Positions 46,246 through 54,690 of a DNA stretch of 64,000 nt are shown in pieces. Source of the stretch: Prescottella equi. GTDB lineage: Bacteria; Actinomycetota; Actinomycetes; Mycobacteriales; Mycobacteriaceae. The DNA is taken from the NCBI RefSeq assembly GCF_002094305.1, contig NZ_LWTX01000001.1:992001-1056000 (forward strand). The letters are read 5' to 3'. Positions within the stretch are counted from its first letter, which is position 1; the number at the start of each line of letters is the position of its first letter. Under the pieces are notes generated by a model. That model worked only from the letters and a program-made list of their open reading frames with translations, was not told the DNA's origin and searched no databases. A program made the position numbers and the translations under genes.

Positions 46246-47217
46246 TCAGTGACGGCCGGGGAGGTCGACTTCGGCGGGGGTTTTGTCGTCGCGTAGGCCC
46301 TTCCAGCTGGGATGTCGCAGACTGCCTCCGGTGTATTGGCGGTACTCGACGTCGCCCACCAGTTGGGGCTCGACCCAGTGCGCGTCTTTCGCGTCCCGGC
46401 TCGGGGGCGGCGCGGCAAGCGGGCTCGCGGGCCGCTCGAGTGTGGCCAGTTGCTCGCGCAACGATCGGCGCAGTGCGGTGGTGAAGCCGGTGCCGACATG
46501 TCCGATGTAGACGAGGCGACCATCGTCGTCGTATGCGCCGAGCAGTAGAGAGCCGACTCCGTGACGTGCTGCGCCGTTGCCGTCGACCCAGCCCACGACG
46601 ACGGCCTCGGTGTTCTTGCGCAGTGGAGTCTTGATCCACTCCGGCGCGCGTCGACCCGGCCGGTAGGTGGAGTCGACGCGCTTGGCGACCACGCCCTCGA
46701 GGTGGTGCTCGCGGGCCAGGTCGAGCATCCGGTGGCCGTCCACGCCGGTCCAGAACGGCGGAACCTGCACTTGCCGCCCCGATATCCGGAGGTCGTCGAG
46801 CATCCGGCGCCGCTCCAGGTACGTCCGGCCGATGGTCGATTCGCCATCGAGGGCCAGGACGTCGAACGCGTAGTAGATGACCGGAAAGTCGTTGCGTAAC
46901 TGGGTCGTAGGACGAGCGACGTGCATCCGGCGTTGCAGCCGACCGAACGACGGCCGACCCTTCGCGTCGAGCGCCACGATCTCGCCGTCCAGGACGACGG
47001 CATGGTCGTCGACGGCCTCGGCTATCGGCCCGGTCAGTTCGGGAAACGCCGTGGTGATGTCGTTGCCGTTGCGGCTGAAGAGTCGGACACCGCCGTCGCG
47101 AACATCGGTGACGGCGCGTTGTCCGTCCCACTTCATCTCGAACGCCCAGCCCTCACCGGCCGGAGGCTCGCCGAGCGTGGCGAGCATCGGCGCGGGAGGA
47201 GTCGGCGCGGCACTCAT
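46246..47217 (-). CDS. ATP-dependent DNA ligase (LigC/LigD-type ligase domain)
   Basis: A 323-residue ligase. The adenylated lysine is in FEMKWDGQRAV (motif I, K~29). Motif III is YYAFDVLALDG, motif IV EGVVAKRVDSTYRPG, motif V WIKTPL, and the OB-fold part includes VVVGWVDGNGAARHGVGSLLLG. It has no polymerase or phosphoesterase domain, so it corresponds to a stand-alone LigC-type, not full LigD. It probably works in break repair. It stands alone on this strand. Confidence 0.9.
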   Translation of the reverse strand: MSAAPTPPAPMLATLGEPPAGEGWAFEMKWDGQRAVTDVRDGGVRLFSRNGNDITTAFPELTGPIAEAVDDHAVVLDGEIVALDAKGRPSFGRLQRRMHVARPTTQLRNDFPVIYYAFDVLALDGESTIGRTYLERRRMLDDLRISGRQVQVPPFWTGVDGHRMLDLAREHHLEGVVAKRVDSTYRPGRRAPEWIKTPLRKNTEAVVVGWVDGNGAARHGVGSLLLGAYDDDGRLVYIGHVGTGFTTALRRSLREQLATLERPASPLAAPPPSRDAKDAHWVEPQLVGDVEYRQYTGGSLRHPSWKGLRDDKTPAEVDLPGRH

Positions 47218-47660
47218 AGTCCAGATTCTGCTCGGTCGTGCCGGTCAGGCGGGGCCGAATTCCGAGTGTTGCGCGCCGAACTGTGTTGTCTGGGAGCAGC
47301 GAGGAGGATGGCGCGGATTGTGGAGGCATTGATTCAGCTTCCTCGGTCCGGTCCTGGGTACTGGACGCCGAATGGTTGTGAACCGAGTTGGAGGCACGCG
47401 CTTGTGGCTGCCAGGGGCAGTGGCATCTCAGCGAGGTTCCGTCGTTGCGGAGACGGCGCCATCTCCGGACCGTAGGCGCACCGGCATGCCGGCGGTATCT
47501 CGCGGCACCTCGACGGTGCTTGTGCCCGTCGCCGAGACAGCGTCCACCGCGTAACCGCCCGGGGCTCGCCCGCGCGAGCGCCAGACGAGTCCCGGGGTCG
47601 CCGGCCTATCGGTCGAACGGGAGGGTCAGATGTCGCCGAAGGCTGCCGCGTAGCGGATGA
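47218..47660. other. Non-coding stretch after the ligase start
   Basis: No gene is supported here in any frame; base composition is mildly lower in GC and codon pattern is not typical. Together with the hairpin and the following 230 bp it makes a 720-bp gap without a clear gene (47218-47937). Near 47720-47830 the minus strand reads EVLRQEPAWIDGLSLVTLDE, which could be a gene remnant but has no recognisable start. Confidence 0.4.
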
Positions 47661-47706
47661 CGGCCACTGTGCACAGGACCGCACACGGTCCTGTGCACAG
47701 TGGCCG
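47661..47706. repeat. Perfect 21-bp hairpin with a 4-nt loop
   Basis: Positions 47661-47681 pair without mismatch with 47686-47706; the loop is CACA. Each arm contains the palindrome CTGTGCACAG, so the element can also form two smaller hairpins. It lies 230 bp downstream of a TetR gene's 3' end and 440 bp behind the ligase promoter. It could be a terminator, an operator pair or the stem of a small mobile element. Confidence 0.65.
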
Positions 47707-47937
47707 GGGGACCCGATCTACGCGCGGGGCGGCAGTACGCAGCCCACGAGGGCGCTGGCCTCGTCGAGAGTGACCAGTGACAGTCCGTCGATCCACGCGG
47801 GCTCCTGGCGCAGCACCTCGGCAGGTTCCATGGCAACGGCAGACCCCGCTCCTCCCTTGCCGATTCTCCTTGGCTGCGGATGCGCTCCCGAGATCCGTTG
47901 TTCGTCGGCACCGACGCATCGTGATGTCGGCCGCCGG

Positions 47938-48504
47938 TCACTGCGTTGCCTTCTCCAGTGCACGATCGAGTTCTTCCTGCGCTGCTTCGTCGGGTAGTCC
48001 TGTCGTGAGCATGCGCACCGTCAGCCCGGTCGTCACCGTAGTCAGGGTGGCGGCTACGTGCGGCGCATCTGCAGAAGGGGAGGTGTGCGCGACAAGGCGT
48101 TCGAGGTTTTCTCGTAAGTGACGCTCGCTGCTTTCGAGGCGTTCGGCGACCTCCTGATCGGTCATGGCCGCGGCAGTGAGCGTAAGCCAAACCCTGCACT
48201 CGAACCGCCGATCGTCATCGAGAGGGAGTAACTCGAGCAGTGCCGCGCGCAGGGTGTCGAGTCGGGTCAGCCCCGTGTCGATTTCTCGGGCTCGGGCGAT
48301 CACGCGACGCTCGAGAGTGTCCATCGCGGCGTGCATGATCGCCTCGCGGGTGGGGGCGTAATGCTGGGCTGTGGCGAGGGCCATCCCTGCCTGTCTGGCC
48401 ACGGAACGCACCGACAGTCCTTGGTGCCCTGCGCGTTCGAGCACAACACAGGCCGCTGTGCCTATGAGGTTTCGGCGTTCGGCATGGTCGACGATCTTGG
48501 GCAT
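47938..48504 (-). CDS. TetR-family regulator next to the CPBP protease gene
   Basis: The 188-residue protein has AACVVLERAGHQGLSVRSVA and RQAGMALATAQHYAPTRE as its helix-turn-helix, and a C-terminal helical bundle with FECRVWLTLTAAAMTDQE, similar to BetI-class regulators. The ATG at 48504 is leaderless-looking, with no good ribosome site. It is divergent from the CPBP gene and shares an operator-like repeat. Confidence 0.85.
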   Translation of the reverse strand: MPKIVDHAERRNLIGTAACVVLERAGHQGLSVRSVARQAGMALATAQHYAPTREAIMHAAMDTLERRVIARAREIDTGLTRLDTLRAALLELLPLDDDRRFECRVWLTLTAAAMTDQEVAERLESSERHLRENLERLVAHTSPSADAPHVAATLTTVTTGLTVRMLTTGLPDEAAQEELDRALEKATQ

Positions 48505-48523
48505 AGTGACATTCTACTATTTC

Positions 48524-48552
48524 GGTCATTTGACCTAAATAGGTCATTTGAC
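48524..48552. promoter_or_regulatory. Repeats between the TetR and CPBP genes
   Basis: GGTCATTTGAC occurs twice (48524-48534 and 48542-48552), 18 bp apart. TGACCTA (48531-48537) and TAGGTCA (48540-48546) form a perfect inverted repeat with a 2-bp centre. Both structures overlap the divergent promoters and fit TetR binding. Confidence 0.6.
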
Positions 48553-48565
48553 TAGTTTGGCGGAG

Positions 48566-49291
48566 GTGACGACGCCTGATTCGAAGTCCGCCGATTCGCG
48601 AAACGGCTACACCTGGTTCTCCTACGCGGAGATATTGCTTGTACTAGCGGTGGGTATCGGACTGGCGAACAGCGCACTGGTCGAGCGTGTAGCTGAGGTT
48701 CCACGGCATCTGGGCGCATCCGAGATGGTTGCCCTGACCGCGGCGTGGGCCACGATTAACGGTGTGCAACTTGCCGTCGGGTTGGCACTCGTCTACCGCC
48801 GTTACGGCACGGTCGCCGGCCCGCTGATGCTTACCCGCCCCACCCGGGCCCATGTTGGGGCCGGTGCGGGTTGGGGACTGGCGAAGGCGGTGTTCACGAC
48901 GGTCCTCGCTGTGGCCCTACCGGCTTCTCTTGCCAGTGACGGCGGTGGTGAAGGTGGTTACCCCGCCGGGGCATTCGCCGCACAGCTCAGCTTCGCCTTC
49001 TTTTTCGGTGCGATCGCATCACCGCTGTACGAGGAAGTGCTGTACCGCGGCATCGTGTTCAACGGAATCGCCGCCAGGATGCCCGCCGCCGCCGCTGTCG
49101 TTCTCGTCTCGACAATGTTCGCACTCGCGCATCTCCCCCGAGTGTTCAACACGATCAGCGCCTTCTTTGCCGGATTGCTGTTCGCGTGGCTCCTGCACCG
49201 GTATCGGAACCTCTGGGTTCCCATCGTCGCCCACATGGTCAGCAACGGCGCCATGACGTTGGCCGCTTTCGCTGTCATCTCCAGCGCATAA
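48566..49291 (+). CDS. CPBP-family intramembrane metalloprotease
   Basis: The 241-residue membrane protein has the CPBP (Abi) motifs EEVLYRGIVFNG (EExxxR), ALAHLPRVF and HMVSNGAMTL, which form the metal site in the membrane. Members cleave prenylated proteins or act in bacteriocin immunity; targets here are unknown. GTG 48566 and TTG 48548 are both possible starts; the latter would lie in the operator. Confidence 0.85.
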   Translation: MTTPDSKSADSRNGYTWFSYAEILLVLAVGIGLANSALVERVAEVPRHLGASEMVALTAAWATINGVQLAVGLALVYRRYGTVAGPLMLTRPTRAHVGAGAGWGLAKAVFTTVLAVALPASLASDGGGEGGYPAGAFAAQLSFAFFFGAIASPLYEEVLYRGIVFNGIAARMPAAAAVVLVSTMFALAHLPRVFNTISAFFAGLLFAWLLHRYRNLWVPIVAHMVSNGAMTLAAFAVISSA

Positions 49292-49398
49292 CGCTTCCGC
49301 TGACTGCGGCGCCAGGTTCAGGTGCTCGTCGAGTCCGGCCGGGGGTGCGCTGGGGCGGACTGCATGATCTGTGACACACGAAAACCGATGGTGCCCAA

Positions 49399-49433
49399 AT
49401 TGAAACAGCGGTCAAACGGACGTTTGTTTCAAT
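49399..49433. promoter_or_regulatory. Nested palindromes before the serine hydrolase
   Basis: ATTGAAACA (49399-49407) pairs with TGTTTCAAT (49425-49433), and inside it CAAACG (49413-49418) pairs with CGTTTG (49421-49426), so the two pairings compete. It lies 100 bp before the hydrolase start. It may be a TetR-type operator; no regulator is adjacent. Confidence 0.4.
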
Positions 49434-49531
49434 CTGGTTGACGGCGGTAAGGATGTTGTTACCCCGAGCGATTCGGGCCCCGATCCGTCCTAGCATCGGC
49501 GTGTCCGTTGATCGATGTCTCGAGGTGTCAT

Positions 49532-50728
49532 GTGAAGTCTTTCCATCGCAGGGTGTTGGTACCTGTTCTCGCTGTGGCCTTTTCCGGTGCCGTCGCGCTG
49601 TCCCCGTCCATCGATGCGCCGGCTCGGGCGGCGACGATCGGGGCCCCCGGCTGGCTCGGCTCCACCGGTTCGCTGGGCTCTCTCGGCGGTTCCGTCGAGG
49701 ACCCGTCGTGCGCGGCTGTCGCTCAGCGGCTCGGCGCCATCATGGCGGAGCAGGGGGTTCCCGGCGCCCAGGTCATCTACGCGGACCGTGGGACCGAGCG
49801 CGAATTCGACTACGGGGTGGCGAGTGCTGCCACGGGTAGGCCGGTGACTGCCGAGACGGTGTTCGAGGCGGCATCGCTGACGAAGGTGGTCGCCTCGTAC
49901 GTCGTGCTGCAATTGGTGGACGAGGGGTTGCTCGATCTCGACACGCCGCTGTCGGAGTACTTCGACTACTCGCGGATCGCGGGAGATCCGGCGGCGCAAC
50001 GGATCACCGGGCGGATGGTACTGACGCACACGTCCGGCCTCCCGAACTGGGCGACCGGACCGTCCAGCCCGGAGTTCGAGACCACACCGGTCAGCACCAC
50101 TTTCGAACCCGGGACCCAGTGGTCGTACTCCGGAGAGGGCTTCTACTACCTGCAGAAGACCGTCGAATCGCTGACCGGCAAATCGTTCGACCAACTGGTT
50201 CGGGAGCGGGTCTTCGAGCGATTCGGGATGGCGGGAAGCGATCTCGTCACCAATCCTGCGTTCGACGCCGTCACATCCGTCGGCCACACCGCCGACGGCG
50301 CCGCCCGGCCGGTACGCAACTTCCCCCGCGCGAACATCGCCTACACCCTGCGGACCACGGCGGGTGACTACGACAAGTTCCTTCGCGGCGCGCTGCTGGA
50401 CGGCGAGGGCCTCGAACCTGCCACGCGCCAGATGATGTTCACTCCCTTCGGTAGTGCCGACCACGGCGGCAGCGACCAGGACGCGATCGACCACATCAAG
50501 TGGGGCCTCGGTATCGGGCTGCAGAGCAATGAACTCGGGGACGCGATCTGGCACTGGGGCGACAACGGCCCGTACAAGGCCTTCTTCATCGCCTATCCCG
50601 AAACCGGCCGCAGTCTTGTGATCATGACGAACAGCGAGAACGGTCTGAACGCAGTAGACGACGTGGTTCGCGAGTTCTTCGGATCGAACACGATGTACGC
50701 GACCAGGTGGATCAAGGAAGCCGAGTAG
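49532..50728 (+). CDS. Secreted serine hydrolase (beta-lactamase/DD-peptidase-like)
   Basis: The 398-residue protein has a signal peptide (VLVPVLAVAFSGAVALSPSI) and a class C beta-lactamase fold: FEAASLTKVVASYVVLQL carries the nucleophile SxxK, WSYSGEGFYYLQ stands where YxN is expected (G instead of N), and HWGDNGPYKAF is the third motif. Many such proteins are esterases or peptidases rather than antibiotic hydrolases. GTG 49532 has GAGGTG upstream; TTG 49508 is possible. Confidence 0.85.
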   Translation: MKSFHRRVLVPVLAVAFSGAVALSPSIDAPARAATIGAPGWLGSTGSLGSLGGSVEDPSCAAVAQRLGAIMAEQGVPGAQVIYADRGTEREFDYGVASAATGRPVTAETVFEAASLTKVVASYVVLQLVDEGLLDLDTPLSEYFDYSRIAGDPAAQRITGRMVLTHTSGLPNWATGPSSPEFETTPVSTTFEPGTQWSYSGEGFYYLQKTVESLTGKSFDQLVRERVFERFGMAGSDLVTNPAFDAVTSVGHTADGAARPVRNFPRANIAYTLRTTAGDYDKFLRGALLDGEGLEPATRQMMFTPFGSADHGGSDQDAIDHIKWGLGIGLQSNELGDAIWHWGDNGPYKAFFIAYPETGRSLVIMTNSENGLNAVDDVVREFFGSNTMYATRWIKEAE

Positions 50729-50800
50729 GCGGCCTCGCGACTCGCCGGCCGAGGAGAGTCGATGTCGGCAGCCACGCCCGCGTACGCACGAACCTCCAAG

Positions 50801-50833
50801 TTGTATCGTGATACAAATTGTATCCGTGTACAA
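50801..50833. promoter_or_regulatory. Tandem TTGTA-type palindromes before the FBP/TetR pair
   Basis: TTGTATCGTGATACAA (50801-50816) is a perfect inverted repeat; TTGTATCCGTGTACAA (50818-50833) is a near copy. They are 17 bp apart and lie 17-49 bp before the FBP gene start. They are the size of TetR operators, and a TetR gene is the second gene of this unit. Confidence 0.65.
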
Positions 50834-50849
50834 GTTAGGGGGAAACGAC

Positions 50850-51371
50850 GTGCGGTCCATGACGAGGGCGGAAGTGCGTGCCTCTATCGTCAATCTCGAT
50901 CCGGTGCAGAAGAGAGTGCACCTACCGGTCGGATTCGACGAGGTGCGTTGGCCGCGCATCGACTACCTCGGCTGGCGAGACCTGCGGGCTCCGCTGCGGG
51001 TCTATCTGGTCGCCGACGTCGAGGGCGAGGCGCTCGGTGTGATGCTCCGGCAGAACCCGAATCAAGCCGCACATTCCTCGCGCGCGGTGATGTGCGACCT
51101 GTGTCGGTTTGCGCGGCGGTTCAACGAGGTGTCACTCTTCACTGCCCCGCGCCCGTCCCGCGACAAGCGTCAGCGGTTGAGTACGCTCGGGCTTCACGTC
51201 TGCACCGACCTCGACTGCAGTGTGAACGTCCACAGCAAGCCGATCGTCGGCCCACTCGATCCTCCGGCCGAGGAGACGATCGAACGGCGTCGGCAGGGCC
51301 TCCGCGAACGAACGGCTGCCTTCCTGAAGTCGGCGTCCCATCCCGAGCGAGAAGCACGACGGAGGCAATGA
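50850..51371 (+). CDS. FBP-domain protein (EF-G-binding, treble-clef)
   Basis: The 173-residue protein has an N-terminal helical part (MTRAEVRASIVNLDPVQKRV) and a zinc treble-clef with MCDLCRFARRFNEVSLFTA and LHVCTDLDCSVNVHSK, as in the FBP/FusB-like family. FusB proteins bind EF-G and can protect it from fusidic acid; this protein might do so. GTG 50850 has AGGGGG 7 nt upstream. The stop overlaps the TetR gene start. Confidence 0.84.
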   Translation: MRSMTRAEVRASIVNLDPVQKRVHLPVGFDEVRWPRIDYLGWRDLRAPLRVYLVADVEGEALGVMLRQNPNQAAHSSRAVMCDLCRFARRFNEVSLFTAPRPSRDKRQRLSTLGLHVCTDLDCSVNVHSKPIVGPLDPPAEETIERRRQGLRERTAAFLKSASHPEREARRRQ

Positions 51372-51931
51372 TGGCGTATCTGGCACGTGCGGAGCGTCGA
51401 CGCTCGATCGTCGAGGCGGCTGCGGCCATCGTGGCGAAGGAAGGCCTCAGTGCTGTTACGGCCCGTACGGTGGCGGAGCAACTCGGTGGTTCGCAGGGGC
51501 AAATCCACCATCACTTCTCGTCGACCGATGAACTTGCCGCGGAAGCGTGGCGCCAATACTCCGCTAGCGAGATCGACGCCTATGAAGGCGAAGTACAGGG
51601 ACTCGAACCGATCGACGCCTTGATCGAGTTCTTTCGCGATCTGCTGGGTGGAACGGATGGCCGGTCGATGGCCAGATGGGCCGAGGCGGCGGCCCATGCG
51701 CAGCTACGGAAGCCGATCGCAGACAGCTACATCGAGTCGCTGTCCCGGTTGACCGAAGTACTCGCAGCCGTTTTGTGCCGCCGGAACGCGGACTTCACGC
51801 ATGCCCGTGAGGCGGCGGGCCGGTTGCTCATGCTGGCCGTCGGTCTCGCCGGAATGGTCCGCATCACTGACGCTCCGCCGATTTCCGTGTCCTCCGTCAT
51901 GCTCACGGCGATCCGGGCCGAGTGCGAATGA
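51371..51931 (+). CDS. TetR-family regulator after the FBP gene
   Basis: A 186-residue TetR protein: AVTARTVAEQLGGSQGQIHH is the recognition region, with IVEAAAAIVAKEGL before it. GGAGG suits ATG 51371; ATG 51368 overlaps the FBP stop codon. Shared transcript and the tandem palindromes upstream of the FBP gene suggest autoregulation with the FBP protein. Confidence 0.9.
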   Translation: MAYLARAERRRSIVEAAAAIVAKEGLSAVTARTVAEQLGGSQGQIHHHFSSTDELAAEAWRQYSASEIDAYEGEVQGLEPIDALIEFFRDLLGGTDGRSMARWAEAAAHAQLRKPIADSYIESLSRLTEVLAAVLCRRNADFTHAREAAGRLLMLAVGLAGMVRITDAPPISVSSVMLTAIRAECE

Positions 51932-52093
51932 ATCGGGCACTGCTACGCCGTGCGCGCAGGGGCGCGTCGCCGGGTCGATTCGCGGCCGGGGAGAGGAGAA
52001 TGTGACCTTCAGGTGATGCCGCTGTGTCCCGTTCTACCGCAGGACACGCGCATGCTGGAACCTCGAACCCGTACCTCGAGGAAGAGGGTCGGC

Positions 52094-52381
52094 ATGAACA
52101 CTCATCGACTGCCGCTCGACCGTGCGCACACCACCCGGGAGCATCCGGGCGAATCGATCGACGACACGAGGAACTGGCCCGGGCTGGGACTGATCGGCCT
52201 CGGTATAGCCACGCTCGGGATGGCGCTGGTCGCTGCCGGCTACGGGTTCGAGGGCTGGGCCGTCATCGCAGGCACGGCATGCGCGCTGTTCTTCATGGCA
52301 GGGGCGAGCATCGTGGTGGCCGAGCATGCGCACGTGAAGCACATGGAGCATCGGCACCTGAGAGATCACCTCGGGCACTGA
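52094..52381 (+). CDS. UsfY-like membrane protein
   Basis: The 95-residue protein reads HTTREHPGESIDDTRNWPGL, then two hydrophobic segments (GLIGLGIATLGMALVAAGYG and WAVIAGTACALFFMAGASIV). The first part matches the conserved start of UsfY, the small protein encoded near sigF in mycobacteria. Here it stands 32 kb from the sigma-factor gene. The function is unknown; SigF dependence is possible but no clear SigF promoter was seen. Confidence 0.65.
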   Translation: MNTHRLPLDRAHTTREHPGESIDDTRNWPGLGLIGLGIATLGMALVAAGYGFEGWAVIAGTACALFFMAGASIVVAEHAHVKHMEHRHLRDHLGH

Positions 52382-52490
52382 GCCTCGAATTCGCCCGGCA
52401 CGCCGACGGGTCCGAGGTTCACCGCCGCGTCTTCTCGCCCAGCAGGATGTGGACCGCGTGAGGCCGACGGCTTCTCTACGTTCGTTCGGT

Positions 52491-53021
52491 ATGAACGAGC
52501 AACGCAGCGAGTGGTCCGATCGCCAACAGATCCACGACGTCGTCCTGCGGTACTGCCGCGGAATAGACCGGCTGGACTTCGACCTCGTCCGGTCGGCGTA
52601 TCACCCGGACGGAATCGATCATCACACCGGGTTCGAGGGCACCCTGGACGAGTACATCGCCTGGGTCGAGCCCAAGCTGCGCGCCCGGCGCGGTGGGACG
52701 ATGCACATGGTCGGCAACCATCTGGTCGAACTACTCGGCGACACCGCCATCAGCGAGACGTACGGGACGTCGGTTCACTGGGGTGAGCCGGCCGACGATC
52801 CGCGGACGAATTTCACCAGCGGCGTGCGGTTCATCGACCACATGGAATGGCGGGACGGTCGCTGGGCCATCGCCGAGCGGTGGGCCGCCCGGGAGTGGAC
52901 GCGGTCGGACGCCGGCCGGTTCATGCCGAAGGAGGGCGCCGGACCGTCCGGCAGCAGGGACGGCGACGATCCGCTGATCCAGCTGCAGCGCAGGCTGTAC
53001 GGGGCGGAGGCACGGGCATGA
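52491..53021 (+). CDS. SnoaL-like NTF2-fold protein
   Basis: A 176-residue protein of the SnoaL/nuclear-transport-factor 2 fold: QIHDVVLRYCRGIDRLDFDL, VRSAYHPDGIDHHTGFEG and GDTAISETYGTSVHW. Members are often small dehydratases or isomerases in catabolic pathways. It overlaps the LLM oxidoreductase gene by 4 nt, so the two work together. ATG 52491 was preferred; GTG 52458 is possible. Confidence 0.8.
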   Translation: MNEQRSEWSDRQQIHDVVLRYCRGIDRLDFDLVRSAYHPDGIDHHTGFEGTLDEYIAWVEPKLRARRGGTMHMVGNHLVELLGDTAISETYGTSVHWGEPADDPRTNFTSGVRFIDHMEWRDGRWAIAERWAAREWTRSDAGRFMPKEGAGPSGSRDGDDPLIQLQRRLYGAEARA

Positions 53022-53890
53022 AGGTGGGTATCAGCTCGCCGATCGTGGCGCTCGCGGGCAACCGACCCGAGTGGGAGGCCACCGCCGGCACCGCCGAACT
53101 GGTCCGGGTGGCGCAGGCTGCCGACCGCCTCGGGTACGAGTTCATGACGTGTGGGGACCACGTGGCGGTCCCACCGGGTCTGCCGCGCGGAGAACGCTTC
53201 TACGATCCGCTCGCGACGTTCTCGTTCCTGGCCGGGCAGACACACCGGCTGCGATTCCTGCCGTACGTCCTGGTGTTGCCGTTCTATCACCCCCTGGAGA
53301 TCGCCAAGCGGTACGGGACGCTCGATCACCTCAGCGGCGGGCGACTGATCCTGGCGTTCGGTGTCGGGAACCTGAAGGAGGAGTTCGACATGCTCGGGGT
53401 TCCCTTCGAGGACCGTGGACCGCGCGCCGACGACGCCCTGCGGGCCCTGCGCGCGGCGTTGTCCGGCCGCGTGGTGTCCTATGAGGGGCCGTACCACTCG
53501 TTCCGGGACATGGTGGTCGACCCGCACGCCGCGCAGGCGCGGGTTCCGATGTGGATCGGTGGGCACAGCGAGCGTGCACTGCGCCGGGCCGTGACCCTCG
53601 CCGACGGCTGGGCGCCGGCGCCGCAGGCCTTCCGCGGTCCCAGTCCCGAGCTGATGCGCGAGATGCTCGACCGGCACGAGTTGCCCGACGATTTCGACGT
53701 CGTCTTCTCGCCGAACCACCGGCTCGATCCCGTCGACGCTCCCGGCCAGGTGGCCGACGTGATCGCCACGGCGGAGAAGGCGGGCGCCACACAGATCAAC
53801 CTGACGGTCCGCCACGACTCCCTCGGGCACTACCTCGAGCAGCTCGCGGCGTTCGCGGAGATTGCCGGCCTCGACATCCGATCGGGCTAG
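53018..53890 (+). CDS. LLM-class F420-dependent oxidoreductase
   Basis: The 290-residue barrel of the luciferase-like monooxygenase class has KVGISSPIVALAGNRPEWEA, YEFMTCGDHVAVP, HLSGGRLILAFGVGNLKEEF and PMWIGGHSERALRRAVTLAD. The motifs fit F420-using members common in actinomycetes; FMN use cannot be excluded. Its partner is the SnoaL-like protein. The substrate is unknown. Confidence 0.86.
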   Translation: MKVGISSPIVALAGNRPEWEATAGTAELVRVAQAADRLGYEFMTCGDHVAVPPGLPRGERFYDPLATFSFLAGQTHRLRFLPYVLVLPFYHPLEIAKRYGTLDHLSGGRLILAFGVGNLKEEFDMLGVPFEDRGPRADDALRALRAALSGRVVSYEGPYHSFRDMVVDPHAAQARVPMWIGGHSERALRRAVTLADGWAPAPQAFRGPSPELMREMLDRHELPDDFDVVFSPNHRLDPVDAPGQVADVIATAEKAGATQINLTVRHDSLGHYLEQLAAFAEIAGLDIRSG

Positions 53891-54045
53891 CGTCCGCCCG
53901 AGCCGGTGACGGCGCCGACCGGCCGCTGCTTCGATCCGATCCCCACCGCGGGAGTGAGTCGGCCGGTCGTCGACGTGGTTGTGCAGCAGTGGGATTGGTG
54001 TGAGTCGGCGTCGTGGGCGCGTCGAAAACTCGACCCGGAATCCTC

Positions 54046-54072
54046 TTGGCACTCTCGGTCGGGGAGTGCTAA
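54046..54072. promoter_or_regulatory. CIRCE element (HrcA operator)
   Basis: TTGGCACTC (54046-54054), a 9-bp spacer and GAGTGCTAA (54064-54072) match the CIRCE consensus TTAGCACTC-N9-GAGTGCTAA with one difference. It is about 74 bp before the hsp20 start. HrcA would repress the gene and release on heat. Confidence 0.88.
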
Positions 54073-54145
54073 ATTTCATGGTGCACACGTTGTTCGGATG
54101 CCCGTCGACGTGACGGGCACTGGAAAGCTCGGGAGGTGTTCTGCT

Positions 54146-54604
54146 GTGCTTCGCTTCGATCCCTTCACCGATGTCGACGCACTCACTCGCAGCCTGATGT
54201 CCAACGCCGTGGGTACCTCGCGTGTCCCGCAGTTCATGCCCATGGACCTGTATCGGGTAGACGACCACTATGTGCTCCACGCCGATCTGCCCGGCGTCGA
54301 CCCCGGCTCGGTCGACGTCGACGTCGAGAACGGCACGCTCACGCTGACCGCGCATCGCAGCGCGCCCTCGGCAGAGCACGTCCAGTGGCTCGCGTCGGAA
54401 AGGTTCACCGGAACCTATCGTCGGCAGTTGTCACTCGGCGACGGCGTCGACGCCGAGAACATCTCTGCCACCTACGAGAACGGTGTCCTGACCGTGATGA
54501 TCCCGGTCGCCGAACGGGCCAAGCCACGGAAGATCGAGGTCACTCGTCTCGCATCCGACACCCAGCACACCATCGAGGCGGGGACGGGGGAGACGTCGAC
54601 CTGA
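54146..54604 (+). CDS. Small heat-shock protein Hsp20
   Basis: The 152-residue protein has an alpha-crystallin domain: FMPMDLYRVDDHYVLHADLP, GVDPGSVDVDVENGTLTLTA and YENGVLTVMIPVAERAKPRK. It is a holdase against aggregation in stress. GTG 54146 with GGGAGG 9 nt upstream is the start. Control by HrcA is shown by the CIRCE element; HspR sites were not seen. Confidence 0.93.
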   Translation: MLRFDPFTDVDALTRSLMSNAVGTSRVPQFMPMDLYRVDDHYVLHADLPGVDPGSVDVDVENGTLTLTAHRSAPSAEHVQWLASERFTGTYRRQLSLGDGVDAENISATYENGVLTVMIPVAERAKPRKIEVTRLASDTQHTIEAGTGETST

Positions 54605-54690
54605 CCCGACGGCACAGCTGCGTCCGGCGTAGCACCTCGCGGATCGGTTGAAGCCGCGGCAGGGGTTCGATCCGGTCTGATGCGGGTGGC

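Noticed and set aside
47626-47963. Two minus-strand frames between the TetR gene and the hairpin
   Set aside because: No ribosome site, arginine-rich low-complexity translation and no family match; at most a remnant.
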